NCBI GenBank assembly: GCA_034508935.3
Contig: CM067444.1
Location: forward strand, 25,764,787-25,828,786
DNA length: 64,000 nucleotides
Reading direction: 5' to 3'
Source: Berghia stephanieae
Taxonomy: Eukaryota > Mollusca > Gastropoda > Nudibranchia > Aeolidiidae
How positions within the stretch are numbered: the first letter of the stretch is position 1; the number at the start of each line of letters is the position of its first letter. A program made the position numbers and the translations under genes. The notes beneath the pieces were generated by a model, which did no database searches, was not told where the DNA came from, and worked only from the letters and a program-made list of their open reading frames with translations. Of this stretch, positions 10,853 to 22,965 are shown in pieces.

Positions 10853-11463
10853 CGGTTAGCCTATCTGTCGATAACCTGTTTTAGGGGCAATTCAGAAAAT
10901 AACAGCTTTGAGAAAATCCCTCGAGGCAGCGATAGGTGGTAAGCAAGAGCTGCAGCTTCGAATTCAATTCAATTGTCTTCTTTAAGCCAATACACAGCTT
11001 TCAAAAGGGGAGAGCTTTTTTTAATGTTTGTTTTCTTTTAAAAAAAACTCTTTCGTCTTTTGGGGAAACCAATCCAGCTGCATTATGGGAAATTGTCTAA
11101 AGTCGTTTAATTTTGGAATCAATAGGGGCACACAAAAAAGTGGAACAAATTACAATAATCGAGTTGATAAAACATCGGGATGTAATTTGTTGTTTTTCTT
11201 TCTCTCGGCGCTTCTGAAATTAATAGCTTGAAATGAGATTTTTTCCTCAGCCCAGGCTGACATCAATTCCCTGCGAAATGCAATTATCTGAAAGTTCATT
11301 ATCAATGAATGTTAGTGTGCTGTCCGCAAAGTTTTGTTTTGTCAAAATGTTATATTTAATTCAATTCACTAAGGTTTATTTTTAGGCAGTTGCCAATATA
11401 ACTCGTACAAGAATAGAATATTTCTAACCAACAAATTAAGTTAGTAAAATCAATAATAAAGCA
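10853..11463. other. Stretch without recognised features
   Basis: No RNA gene, domain or repeat apart from copy B (57,650-58,229). A 67-codon frame at 11,028-11,231 has no recognisable features. Confidence 0.5.
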
Positions 11464-11467
11464 AAAC

Positions 11468-11672
<205 letters not shown>

Positions 11673-11745
11673 TAAAATGAGATCAATTATAGACCATTTT
11701 ACTTGTAGATACAGAAACGTTAATTACATTATTGCTACCTTGTGG

Positions 11746-11950
11746 CGAGAGGTTAAGGCATTGCGCTGTGATCCAGAATGTAAGGATTCGAACCTCGCTT
11801 CAGGCATTTTCGTCTTTTTCCTTGGGCAAAATTATTTTTGCTCAATTTGGACAACATGGTTGATACCTGTTGACTTCAGGCGTATGTTTGATGGAGTATC
11901 TATATTCCTTTGTGGAATGCCTAGACGACGATATCTTATGATGCCGCGCG
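11746..11950 (+). repeat. SINE-5
   Basis: Head ttgtggcgagaggttaaggc, B box ggattcgaacctcgc, then a tcttttt stretch and the tail tgtggaatgcctagacgacg. Copy B: 59,368-59,580, which keeps a block (atcacaatttgctc) missing here. Confidence 0.8.
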
Positions 11951-11965
11951 GACGGCACAGTTATA

Positions 11966-12142
11966 GATAGTATGCGCTTGACTAAGACGTTACCATCCGG
12001 AAGTATAACGGACCAACACACACAACTGTGTGTAACCAAGAACATTTATAGTTTGGTTATTACTGATTAGTGAGAAGTACTCATAAACGCGGATGGCAAA
12101 AAACAACAACAAAGACCTGAGTGACGTCAACTTCGAACTATC
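11966..12142 (+). mobile_element. TATA-target MITE
   Basis: Complete ends GATAG/CTATC with TATA on both sides. A small internal loss near 11,985 removes the aagaaactcacaac block found in other copies. Copy B: 59,597-59,763. Confidence 0.9.
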
Positions 12143-12159
12143 TATATTCTATTATTTCC

Positions 12160-12450
12160 TTTTAGGTTACCCTCATAGCTCAATCGTAGAGCACTTGTCT
12201 CCGTACTGATTCCGGGTGCAATCGAAATATTTTCTGACACCCCCACTCCCGACCTTCCACTTAATATGGATTGGTAAGCTGGGTCTGTAAATTCTGGCGA
12301 AAAGTACTTTGCGATAGAGCAGTGTTCAATCCAAAGGGTTTCAAGCAGTTGCAAGACCGTTTAACACTCAAGAAACCGGGCAAAACTCTAGCTGCATTGC
12401 CGTAAGGTTCTGATGGACTGCTCTTTTCTCTTCTTTCTTCAGTCCTCATC
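12160..12450 (+). repeat. tRNA-like SINE (SINE-9)
   Basis: Starts accctcatagctcaatcgta (box A-like) with a weak B box ccgggtgcaatcg, and continues into about 200 bp with no match elsewhere except copy B (59,785-60,055). Possibly a single SINE insertion. Confidence 0.5.
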
Positions 12451-12539
12451 CCACAGTGGGTATGGACCACCAATCAAACTTTTCCATCCTCTTCCGTTGT
12501 TGACAACGTCACTACCACAATATATCTCATTCGTCTGTA

Positions 12540-12660
12540 GTGTTTCATTCATTCTGTTTTGTTGATAAAGGGTAAACCCGAAACGTCCAATATATCTGTT
12601 TTCGTATATTAAGTTGAAGCTTACATTCAATTTCACATTTTTATTTATCACTGCCGGGTA
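12540..12660 (+). repeat. Retroelement tail with hammerhead-like core
   Basis: Contains gttgataaagggtaaacccg followed by aaacgtcc, a GGG-TAAA-CCC hairpin set between a TTGATAA box and GAAAC. Related pieces lie at 26,690-26,905 (as an inverted pair) and, less closely, at 39,001-39,035. Such motifs occur in Penelope-like retroelements. Copy B: 60,150-60,260. Confidence 0.45.
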
Positions 12661-12878
12661 GACATGTACATGGACATGTATGGGGGTTTAGGACCAAAAA
12701 TCCACAGGGCACCTTGTCCGATGCAAACCAGTCCCTTCGCTTGTGGGTCAGTTACTCTGTCAACTTAGCTCTCTTTGGCGTTTTCATACAATCCTGATTT
12801 GCATTTCTATGTTTACTTTGTCATGTTTGTTTTGTTGTTTTTTTATTATTTCTTTTTTCTTTGACTTAATTTGTGTTT

Positions 12879-13172
12879 GCGGCTATGTGGTCTTGTGATA
12901 TGACACTCGCTTTCGGATCGGAAGGTCCTGGGTTCGAGCCCCGCTCGGCGCATAGTTGAGTCCTTGGAAAAGGCTCTTTCCTCACATTTTCTAACCGTAC
13001 TCGGGTGTAAAATGAATACCTGGCCGTTAACAGCGTTGTCTATGTCGGAAAAAATTTCGCCTAACAGGCGTCATGTTTCGTTCTACATGTTACGTGTTGC
13101 TGTTGGCCAGAGACCCCTTGTAAAGCGCTTTGAGCACGTTTAGTGGATATTGCGCTATATAAAAGCTCAATT
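12879..13172 (+). repeat. SINE-1
   Basis: Complete from gcggctatgtggtcttgtga to tgcgctatataaaagctca, with B box gggttcgagccccg. Copy B: 60,478-60,770. Confidence 0.92.
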
Positions 13173-13319
13173 TTTTTATTTAGCAACAATTCATCCTTTA
13201 GTTCCCGATAAGCTTACTTCACTATTTTTGTGCGTCAAATCAGCACTTTGGGTCTTTAAATTATCTTCTTCTCTTATCCTAACTCTGTAAGGTCGAGTGC
13301 TAAGAGACGGATAGGACTT

Positions 13320-14085
13320 GGAACAGCTTTTCTCTAACCTGGGCGGTCAGAGCGTGGCCTTCGTTAACTTGTAGCCTTCCTAAACACATAGCCCGACCAT
13401 GGCCTTTGTAAACTCATGGCCTGACACTGAGCAACAAATGACGTCAAAAGACCAGTCTTTGGCCCCAAAAGAAAACAAATCGTGAGTTGTATTCAACAGT
13501 TCAACCAATGGGACCACATGTTTCCTTGACTCTACTGACGACAACTTACTAACTAGATGCTCCACAGACCTAAATAAATTACGTCAAAATATGGGTCTTA
13601 GCGTAGCCATCGTAAAGTTATAGCGATTTGTTGTCTTTTGTGGCCAACGATTTGTCTTTTGACGTCCCTTTATGGTCAATGTCAGGCCATAAGTTAACGA
13701 TGGCAAGGCTGACACTGACCAAAAAAATTACGTCAAAAGACAAAGCCAGCCCACCATAAGAAAACAAATCGTGAGTTCATATCCAATTGTTCAACCAATG
13801 AAATCGTTTGGTCCCTTGACCATTACTAACGACAACTCACTAGACGGTGCACTAACCTAAAAAGAAAAGGCCCAGTATTAGGCCACAAGTTTACTTAGGC
13901 CACGTACGGCCCTGACCATAGCCATCGCTAACTTATAGCCTGACACTGACCAAAAGATGATGTCAAAAGACAAGTCTTTGGTCACAAAAGAAAACAAATC
14001 GTGAGATTTATTCAATAGTTCAACCAATGGGATCACTTGTTTCCTTTACTACTAACGACCATCCACTAAGCTTACGTCGTGTTTT
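13320..14085. repeat. 210-bp satellite family, short array (copy A)
   Basis: Units of roughly 210 bp begin near gccatcgttaacttatagcc and contain aaagaaaacaaatcgtgag and attcaatagttcaaccaatg. Units occur in both orientations, so the boundaries read as inverted repeats. Related arrays: 18,845-19,275 and 60,950-62,620. Short open frames inside are repeat read-through. Confidence 0.8.
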
Positions 14086-14271
14086 TACCCCTTGCCAAAT
14101 CTTTTAATACGTATTTTTCCAGAGTACGGCAGTTAAATCGAAAAGTGGCTTTGACCTTGAGCGTTAAGGAGATACTGGCACTATCTAAATAATTTTTACG
14201 TTTCCCCTATCACCCCTTCACATTGTTTGATCAGTGTGGTATTAAATGTTTGAATTGAACTAGAAAACTGT

Positions 14272-14509
14272 CGTACTCTGGAAAAAACAATATTTAAAAA
14301 TTTGGCCAGAAAACTCGTCCTTCAAAAATCGATCGATTTAAATGACCCTCATCTTGGCAAAAAAAAACTCTCAAACCTGGGACTTCGCGAAGTCTTCCTT
14401 AAGTCCCAGTTTGAGAGCTTTTGCCAAGATGAGTGTCATTTAAATCGATAGATATTTGAAGAACGAGTTTTCTGGCCAAATTTTTAACTATTGGTTTTTC
14501 CAGAGTACG
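14272..14509. mobile_element. Foldback element (FB family), copy 2
   Basis: Same ends and arms as the copy at 1176, but the centre differs: one arm carries an extra ttcctta-like stretch beside the gggacttcgcgaagtc core. A lone FB end (ccagagtacggcag) lies upstream at 14,118-14,131. Copy B: 62,801-63,035. Confidence 0.85.
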
Positions 14510-14690
14510 GCAGAAAACGATCAAAGATAATGGACTTGTGTAACCTCAAGACAAATAAGAGTCAGCAAATATAAATATTACATGTAACTCCAGATCTTGT
14601 GTCAGGAGAATTTGGGTCACATGCAGTGTTAACTGCAGTTTTGGTAATCGCTCTTCTATGAATCCAAAGATTGCGTTTAGGAATTCCAGA

Positions 14691-15778
14691 GAGGATTATC
14701 AGCGGCGTGACGTATTGACGGCATATGGTGGCGCCATGATTAGAAGAAAAAAAATTCTTAAACAGTGAACAAGATTAAGAGAGAGCACATGTTAAAAACT
14801 CTCTTTTTTGGAAAGGTGGGGGAGGGTCGATGATTTCTACGAGTGTACAAAACTCACAAAAACAAATAATTCATGAAAACAACACGCGACAACACTGAGA
14901 TACAAGTCCCGTGTGAAAAGGTCTTTGTAATTATTCTTTGTCAACCATTTAAAGGATTGGATTTGGTAGATAATGCAATCAATATGTGATAAATGTAAAT
15001 CAAAAGAGAAAAAAAACCTATGACAGAAATTACTTACTTTTAGTACTTCTAAAGAAAATCTGCACGGCGATGTTTCATCTCTGCAAATCTTTTTATAATT
15101 TGTTTATTGAAATCTGGAATGGCATTTGGCATCTATTTCAGCTTTGTGAATTGACAGAATCATTAACGACTTTAACCGCTCCTGTTTCATTGAATTGCGC
15201 AAGAAATTTTTCACTCTTTTAAGGGTGCTAAAACAACGTTCAGGAGGTCAAGAAATACGATGGAAGTGGTTAAGGTCACTATAGCTTATAGATGTCCATG
15301 ATTTGTCAGTGTTTGTTGTATCTGTAAAAAGTAGACAATAAAAACAAAAGAAACGTGTTTCTTTGTCTAAACTAACTGTGCGCCATTCATGTCTGTCATA
15401 CCATGTCACTGAAAAAGAGCGTTTTCGAGATTTTCACACCTGTGTTAATTCAAAATCAGTTGGTTGGTGAGGAACTAGTCTTTTTATTTCTAATTTGTCA
15501 TCTAGTGTCGATCTCCCAAACGGTCGGTGAAGTAAAGAGTCAACTTGATTCATTGCAATTCATTGTTTAACAAAACAAAACTTCAAAGTATATCTCAAAT
15601 AATGGAAATCAGTGGAATACGATTAATGATTGCACAAATAAAAGGTAGATTCAGATCTTAAAGCATCACATAGAAAAAAATCACTCCACTTAAGTACTTA
15701 AGAAATCAAAAAACACACCAAAGTATAACTGTTGACAATCTTCGCTTTCTTTCTCTGACTGACACAAATACACACGCA

Positions 15779-15818
<40 letters not shown>

Positions 15819-16458
15819 TAAACACTCATACACACGTAACCATCAACTCGGCACTACAAGCAAGAAAAATGTTGGTAATTTCGTCCCCAATGCTTCGTGT
15901 TGCAAATAATTACTTTATTCAATAATCGTGAAAAAGAGGTGGGGGGAGGGGGATTTTGATATGTCATATTTTTAAGTTTTATGTTGTTTTTCTTTGCTGC
16001 TCAGAAATAAACTTAACAATGATCAGTGTTTTTGACAGTTAATGTAATATTTTGGATGGCCGAAGTTACCCTAATTATGACGTCCAACGGTGGAGCTCTC
16101 AGATCCTGGCACAAGTCGAGGGTTTTTCCGCTATTTGAAGATAGTATAATTCGTCCCAGTTTCTCGCTCAATCAGCTGTAGCGATACTAATGGATAGAGC
16201 ATTAACTGGAGCTCGGATTGCTTTGCACCACGGTGTTGATTCGCGCAGTGATGTCACCAACACACGAGTCGGCGCAGTGCGTGATTCGGAACCTTGAATA
16301 GAGTGGAGACTAAAAAGGCAGTATGTTGTTGGCGAGTTGGCGAAAGACAGTGGAGTTAAAATTTCTCAGTTTTATTTTTAATTAAATTATGCCGTTAATG
16401 ATTTTTAAAAGATTGGTGCGGTGCCTGGCACCATTCGATCCAATGGCCCCACGCCCCT
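14691..16458. other. Segment present only in copy A
   Basis: 1768 bp missing from copy B; both ends carry gaggatt. Contents: a purine-rich stretch, a 78-codon frame at 14,986-15,222 with no recognisable domain, a CA tract (15,783-15,816), and a tRNA-like segment around 16,170-16,300 (gatactaatggatagagcat). No gene is supported. Confidence 0.75.
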
Positions 16459-16745
16459 GAGGATTATTGACTATGAGAAAATTTGAAAAAATGGGACAGT
16501 CAAAAAAGTTGTAGATCAAGAATCGTGACGTCACTTCCCTCGTAATGACGCATAGTAACTTATGCCCCGGAAACGATAAACCGATTACCTTATCAATATC
16601 AAAAAATATCACTCCGACCTTAAAACTAAATACATATTTGAACTCAGCAGGTCCAAATTAACAATGTCCAAGCGTACACGCCCCCGATTTAATGATTATT
16701 AATACATTTTCTTTTTATTTAGTTTTAAGATCGGAGTGATTTTTT
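16459..16745. repeat. Inverted-repeat element D2
   Basis: The block cactccgaccttaaaactaa (from about 16,610) faces its complement tagttttaagatcggagtga at 16,725-16,744. The left part has cgtgacgtcacttccctcgt. Copy B shows the left part at 63,776-63,960. Probably a small DNA element; its outer ends are not resolved. Confidence 0.5.
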
Positions 16746-16789
16746 TTATACTGATGGGCAAAACGGTTTACCGTTACCGGTATACCGGC

Positions 16790-17065
16790 CGGAAGAACGT
16801 TAGGTGTGTAGGGGGCATTAGAAACTGGTTCTAAACTATCGAAACAATGGCTGAGGCCCTTATGAAATACTTCTCCGACTAGCATAAAAGTGTATCCAGA
16901 GGAGAAAACATTATAAATCTGATCATGTTTTGACTTTTATACATTCTGATCACACGAAATGTGAAAAAGTTCTAGCCAGCATCAAGAATAAAAAGTACCG
17001 ATTTTCCTTGTTTAGAACCAAGCTGCTCGTTGCTGGGCGGACGTGACATCGGACTATTGAACCCT
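16790..17065. repeat. Dispersed repeat D1, inverted copy
   Basis: Reverse complement of 8405-8640, moderately diverged. It ends where a SINE-6 body begins. Confidence 0.65.
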
Positions 17066-17522
17066 ATTGAAAGCACACGAGAAAGAGTAAGACAAACGGG
17101 AGTGGTTCAAATGGGGAACATATGTAGATTCTAAGAGCACACTATCAATGGACTTAGTTTGAGATCACCTAAAAGTCTCATCCAGACACAAACACAACCC
17201 CATACTAAATGGATTACACGCAAATGTTTACAAATCATTATGTATTTATAACAACAACAAAAATGCAACTACATAACAGAGAGGTCATTTGTAATGAAAA
17301 AAAATACCACCTCCCAAAACTATAACTATACATTTGACCGTTACCCTCCCAGTCAAGGACTCCAGTCCAGGACTCCGGCCAGGGCTAGGACAAAACTGAG
17401 TACCTCATTCCAAGACGAAGACAGAAAGCAAATCGGAAAAGATATAAAGGCATAGAAGACACAGCGAGACATCCTGCCCACAATGGGAGATCAAAGGCCC
17501 CACCCAATGAAAAAGACATGAA
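17066..17522 (-). repeat. SINE-6, old truncated copy
   Basis: Matches the body of the copies at 29,389 and 63,170 (gtttgagatcacctaaaagt, tctcatccagacacaaac), and ends at the same 5' boundary near ccccacccaatg. The GCGCCGTAAAAC 3' end is missing. More diverged than the others. Confidence 0.7.
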
Positions 17523-17680
17523 ACTAAAATTTTGAGACTGTTGTCTGAATGCCGTATTTGGTCCTCAGGTTCCTTTATTTTGGATTAAATAAACACTCAA
17601 GACAGCCAGAAATCTAAACGCTTTATTTCTATTCTGAATAAATAAACAGCTAAGTGAAAACATAAGAAAACAATTGTATA

Positions 17681-17704
17681 CACACACACACACACACACA
17701 CACA
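17681..17704. repeat. (CA)n microsatellite
   Basis: Short CA run in otherwise unremarkable AT-rich sequence (17,523-17,940), in which I see no other feature. Confidence 0.9.
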
Positions 17705-17946
17705 AACGATATAGATGATGGTTTTATATTGAGCGATTCCTCATCATCATCAACAAATCAGCGTATCTTAATTATATATTTCTTGATATAAAATTGCACC
17801 AGGATATAATATAAAATATATTATATGGAAGAATTGGAACATTAGATTGACCGATTTAAATACAAGTTGTTTGGCCGTGTACCCAGCCTTACGTTTCTGT
17901 CACATGATAACCGGAAATGTGACATTTGCTGTAACTGTTACTCTGC

Positions 17947-18173
17947 CGTACTCTGGAAAAAACACATATTTAAACATTTGGCCAGAAAACTCGTCCTTAT
18001 AATATCGATCGATTTAAATGACCCTCATCTTGCCAAAAGCTCTCAAACCTGGGACTTCGCCGAAGTCCCAGGTTTGAGAGTTTTTGCCAAGATGAGGGTC
18101 ATTTAAATCGATCGATATTTGAAGGACGAGTTTTCTGGCCAAATTTATAAATATGTGTTTTTTCCAGAGTACG
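17947..18173. mobile_element. Foldback element (FB family), copy 3
   Basis: Arms of about 105 bp, nearly perfect, with the centre gggacttcgccgaagtccc. Outside the duplicated block, so it is an independent insertion of the family seen at 1176 and 14,272. Confidence 0.88.
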
Positions 18174-18179
18174 GCAATA

Positions 18180-18375
18180 CTGTTACTTTCACCATTAATG
18201 TTACTGTATCTGTAGCTTTAGCTATTATCATAATTGTAATTATTACTGTTATTGTAACTTATACTGATAATGTGACTGTAACTGTTACCAATGTAAACGT
18301 GATTACTTTATCAAACATAACGATTTTTCCCACAATTGTAAACAAACCACAGCATCGATTATATAATTTGTAAGA
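18180..18375. repeat. Imperfect TTACTGT/TAAT-rich tract
   Basis: Loose repetition of gttactgt- and taattgt-like words; no exact period. A Val/Thr/Ile-rich 84-codon frame that spans it is a consequence of the repetition. Confidence 0.5.
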
Positions 18376-18671
18376 GTTAAGTATCGATGCTTTAGATCGA
18401 GTTGATTTTAAATAAGTTACTTCAGACAACAATAAAAATTGATGAATAATTCTTTTTTTTTAATCTGGAAGTTTTCAACAAACTAGCATTTCGTGTAATG
18501 GTCTTATAATTTTAAATTCAAAATAATCATAAATAGGAAACGTGCCTAGGACTACCAAAAATTTGTAGAAATTTTGCGATATCGCCAAACACAACCCACC
18601 ATCACCAGTCTTCCTGTCCTAATCCTACGAGTAGGGGTCCTGGTCACACCTCGACTTTAACACCTCTAACA

Positions 18672-18689
18672 CACACACACACACATACA

Positions 18690-18731
<42 letters not shown>

Positions 18732-18752
18732 CGCACACACACACACACACAA
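18672..18752. repeat. (CA)n microsatellite
   Basis: Interrupted CA tract with GCAC variants. Confidence 0.95.
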
Positions 18753-18844
18753 ATCAAATATCTCATTCTCATCTTAAATTTCATAACAATCAGGGGGCCA
18801 TTCTTTTCATAACATTATGGACCCGTAAGTAACCGTGTTGTACA

Positions 18845-19275
18845 CACGAGTCCGGGCGTGGCCATCGTTAACTTTATAGCCTGACACTGACAAAGAAAAA
18901 TGACATCAAAAGACAAATCTTTGGCCGCAAAAGAAATCGTGAGTTGTATTCAGTAGTTCAACCAATGGAATCACTTGTTTCCTTGAGCTCTAACGACAAC
19001 TCACCAGAATCTACACAAACCTAAAATACGACGTCAAACTTTCAGTCTCAGATGGTTCTAGCGTGGCCTTCATGACGTCAAAATGCCAGTCTTTTGCCAC
19101 AAAAGAAAACAAATCGTGAGTTGTATTCAATAGTTCAACCAATGAAATAACTTGTTTCCATGAGCTCTACTAACGACAACTCACTAGGCGGTGCAAAAAC
19201 CAAATAATGACGTCAAACTACGGTTCTAGTGTCAGGCTAAATGTTAACAATGGCTACGGTCAGTCTCCATGATCG
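18845..19275. repeat. 210-bp satellite family, isolated array
   Basis: About two units of the family at 13,320, bounded on the left by tggccatcgttaactttata and on the right by the inverse gtcaggctaaatgttaacaa. It shows that the family occurs outside the duplicated block. Confidence 0.75.
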
Positions 19276-19396
19276 ACACACGAGCCAGGGAGTCTTCCTT
19301 CATCTCACAGGCTCCAACCTCCGTCGATGATGAACTCTTGTCCTGTCACGAAATCGGACTGGAAAGATAGAGAAGTTTGGGAAATACAAAACAAAC

Positions 19397-19440
19397 AAAC
19401 AAAAAAAAAAAAAAAAAGGGGGGGGGGGGAGAGAGAGAGG

Positions 19441-19499
<59 letters not shown>

Positions 19500-19560
19500 T
19501 GTTTGAGACGAGAGGGGTGGGTCGAGGAGGGGGAGAGAGAAAGAGAAATAATTCGCAATT
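19397..19560. repeat. (A)n-(G)n-(GA)n tract
   Basis: Poly-A, poly-G and GA microsatellites in succession. Confidence 0.95.
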
Positions 19561-19880
19561 TGAAAAAATAAAATAAAATAATAAAAAAATAAATAGGCAA
19601 GGAAAAAAAGTAAATAGATAATGAAATGAATAAATAAATAATTTAATTAATTAATTAATTGATCATTAATTGATTAGCAAATATTCCGATGTAATGCGGG
19701 ATATTACACAGCCGAGATCGATTACACTCATCGGTGGAGTTTTCTAAAAATAGCACATAATTACCCAAATCTGAGAAGGTGAGAAAAGACGGTGGATTAT
19801 TAGGCGAATGGGATCTGGATCTGTCTGAGACAGGAAAGGATGTGTTTAAAAAGTCAGTCCGAGCCATTCTAAATTCTAAA

Positions 19881-20172
19881 TTGAGCTTTTATATAGCGCA
19901 ATATCCACTTAACGTGCTCAAAGCGCTTTACAATGGATCCCTGTCCAACAGCAACATTTAACAAGTAAGATGAGACATGACGCCTTTTAGGCGATATTAT
20001 GATTTGTTTCGGACAGAGACAATGGTGTTAATGGCCAGGTACTCATTTTACACCTGAGTGCGATGAGAGAATGTGAGTAAATAGCTTTTTCCAAGGACTC
20101 AACTATGCGCCGAGCGAGGCTCGAACCTTCCAATCCGATAGCGAGTGTCGTACCACTAAACCATAAAGCCAT
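19881..20172 (-). repeat. SINE-1
   Basis: Complete minus-strand copy from ttgagcttttatatagcgca to the decayed head near ccataaagcc. Confidence 0.88.
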
Positions 20173-20509
20173 TAGGCCTATGTAGCAGGAATCATTCCCA
20201 GTTTCTACAGCGTGAAACGGACAATAGGAATTGCTTGCTATCCTTTTGATAGGATGATAGTCCATTGCAAAGAGTATGCAGTGACGGATATTGTAAAAAG
20301 TGTAAATAGGAAAAGGACACTTCACAGGCGACTAGTGCTGTATGAAATTGAAATTTGGTCCCATGTGGCCTGCTGGTGGAATTAAATGAAACGTTTTGAA
20401 GCCGATTGAGCATGGTGATTTCGTGGAGATTATCTACATAGAATATGTGCTTATATTTATATCTATTTACAATCATCCGAAAATAAATTAGCATGAGGGA
20501 TTAAATTCG

Positions 20510-21606
20510 GTCCTTTTGTTAGTTTGTGAGGTGACTGCTCTATCAATTGAGCTATCGGGACTACCACCACACACCCTTATACACACATATAGATAGTATG
20601 CGCTTGACTAAGAAACTCATAACATTGCCATCCGGAAGTATAACGACCAACACACAAACCTGTGTGTATCCATGAACGTTTATTGTCAGGTTAAGACAGT
20701 TCAGTGAGCAGTACTCATAAACGCGGATGGCAAAAACAATAACAAAGACCTGAGTGACGTCATCTTCGAACTATCTATACATACATACATACACACGTAC
20801 GCAACAAACACACACACACACACACACCACGTACACACACACCACGTTACACACACACACACCACGTACACACACACACACACACCACGTACACACACAC
20901 ACACCACGTACACACACACACACATCAGCCCTTTTGCTTGTTGTAAGGTGAGTCCTCTATCAACTGAGCTATCGGGACCACCACCACACACCCTTATACA
21001 CACATACACATACATACATACACACGTACACAAACAAACACACACACACACACACTACGTACACACACACACACACACACACACACATCGGCCCTTTTGC
21101 TTGTAAGGTGAGACCTCTATCAACTGAGCTATCGGGACTACCACCACACACCCTTATACACACATACACACATACATACATACACACAATCAAACACACA
21201 CACACACACACCACGTACACACACACCACGTACACACACTCACTGCGTTCAAACACACTACGTACACACACACACACACACACACACAACGGCCCTTTTG
21301 CTTGTAAGGTGAGACCTCTATCAACTGAGCTATCGTCCCACCACCATCCTTACACACACATACTCACGCAAACAAACAAGCACACACACGCATACACGCA
21401 CACACACACACACACACTACGTACACACACACACATTGGCCCTTTTGCTTGTAAGGCGAGTCCTCTATCAACTGAGCTATCGGGACCACCACCATCCTTA
21501 CAAACACATACACACGCAAACAAACAAGCACAAACACACATACACACACATACATACACACACACATACATACACACACACATACATACACACACACATA
21601 CATACA

Positions 21607-21651
<45 letters not shown>

Positions 21652-21655
21652 GCGA
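20510..21655. repeat. Composite array: tRNA 5' halves joined by CA repeats
   Basis: Five minus-strand tRNA-like heads (near 20,545, 20,960, 21,120, 21,325 and 21,475). Each holds a box A (TAGCTCAGTTGATAGAGG in sense) and stops near aagcaaaagg, before any B box. Between them are CA and ACAT/ACGT tracts with a common cacacccttatacacaca spacer. A MITE has entered the first unit. Apparent His/Thr proteins here come from the CA repeats. Confidence 0.8.
20592..20775 (+). mobile_element. TATA-target MITE inside the composite array
   Basis: Complete copy with TATA on both sides (20,588-20,591 and 20,776-20,779). Neighbouring array units run through the same spot as acacatacacatacatac without it, giving an approximate empty site. 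Confidence 0.9.
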
Positions 21656-21729
21656 AGACTGCTTCCCGTCTTGTGCCATAAAGTTGAAGTAACTCTACTT
21701 TTATTGGGTTTCATTTTTGTTTGTTTATA

Positions 21730-21866
21730 GATAGTATGCAGATGACGTCAATCAGGCCTTTGTTATTGTTTTTGCCATCCGCGTTTGTGAGTTGTTCTCA
21801 CTAAACTGTATTAACCAGACTATAAAAGTTCATGGTTACACAGAGTTTGTGTGTTGGTCCGTTATT
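21730..21866 (-). mobile_element. TATA-target MITE, truncated
   Basis: Has the left TATA and GATAG end and the tatgcagatgacgtc subfamily start. Sequence similarity ends at ggtccgttattgg, without the second end. Confidence 0.85.
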
Positions 21867-22066
21867 GGTCAGAATCAGCGTGGGTGCGCAACCGGATGCG
21901 CGGGTTGACGGAGGTAGGAAACAATAACAAACCCACATGGTTGCCATTACCTCCACCATTATTCTCGCTCACGGTTTGTGGAAAGCACTTCATTACAGGC
22001 ACGTAATAGTGAATCTAGTTTTTGTTTTGAACATTTCTATTATTATTCTTTTTAAATTGACCCATA

Positions 22067-22437
22067 TTAAAAGAAACATACAAACAAAACAGGCATGACC
22101 AGTCACTAACAATGCCGTGTAGTGTGTAGACAGTAACACAGTACGGTGAACATGACTGACACTGGGATCGGAATGTCGGAACCCATGAGTCGTTCGCAAC
22201 TCTGCCTCACGTATTCATTTAATCAGTCAATTTAATTTTTATTAAGCTTGCGTAAAACATACAAACAAAAAAGACATGACCAGTCACTAACAATGCAGTG
22301 TAGTGTGTAGACAGTAACACGGTACGGTGAACATGAATGACACTGGGATCGGAATGTCGGAACCCAGTAGTCGTTCGCAACTTAGCATCGCGTACTCATT
22401 TAATCAGTCGATTTAAATTTCATTTAGCTTGCCTATT
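22067..22437. repeat. Two-copy tandem duplication of about 185 bp
   Basis: 22,067-22,251 and 22,252-22,437 share gaccagtcactaacaatgc and gtgaacatga.tgacactggg with few differences, ending in a cgtactcatttaatcagtc block. No coding content. Confidence 0.8.
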
Positions 22438-22714
22438 CTTCAAGTTTATGATATATTCACTTTTTCTATTTAAAAAGGGTAATCCAAACAGACCATAAAA
22501 ACGATTTTATAATAAGCCGACTTCAACTTCCATCACTTACGACACGAACTTATTTTGGGTGTTTTTTTTTTTAACAAAACCGTTTGACTCAAACTAAAGC
22601 TTCGGCATTGGATAAGGAGCGAGGTCCCTGTTGCCATCTTGCTTAGTTTATACAGAGACTGGGTTGCCAGCTTGGCTGTTCTTGATAAATAGTAGTAAAT
22701 AGCACAACCTTGTG

Positions 22715-22802
22715 CAATGAGAGATAGAGAGAGAGAGAGAGATTTTGAACAAAAAACGAATATATCTCTCTCTCTCTCTTACCCTCTCTCTCTCTTGCCT
22801 TG

Positions 22803-22857
<55 letters not shown>

Positions 22858-22872
22858 CCTCTCTCTCTCTCT
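22715..22872. repeat. GA and CT microsatellites facing each other
   Basis: A short GA run (22,720-22,741) then long CT runs (22,766-22,872), which could pair with each other. Confidence 0.9.
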
Positions 22873-22965
22873 TCCTATTTCATCTGTCACACTGTTTGAC
22901 AATCTTCTTCACCTGGCTCACTTGTACTTGTAATATCGGGTGTAAGGTAAAATTTTGAACAATTA

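Noticed and set aside
21108-21692. 194-codon His/Thr-rich frame
   Set aside because: CA repeat read-through across the tRNA-half array; the only non-repeat residues are the tRNA-like head in translation.
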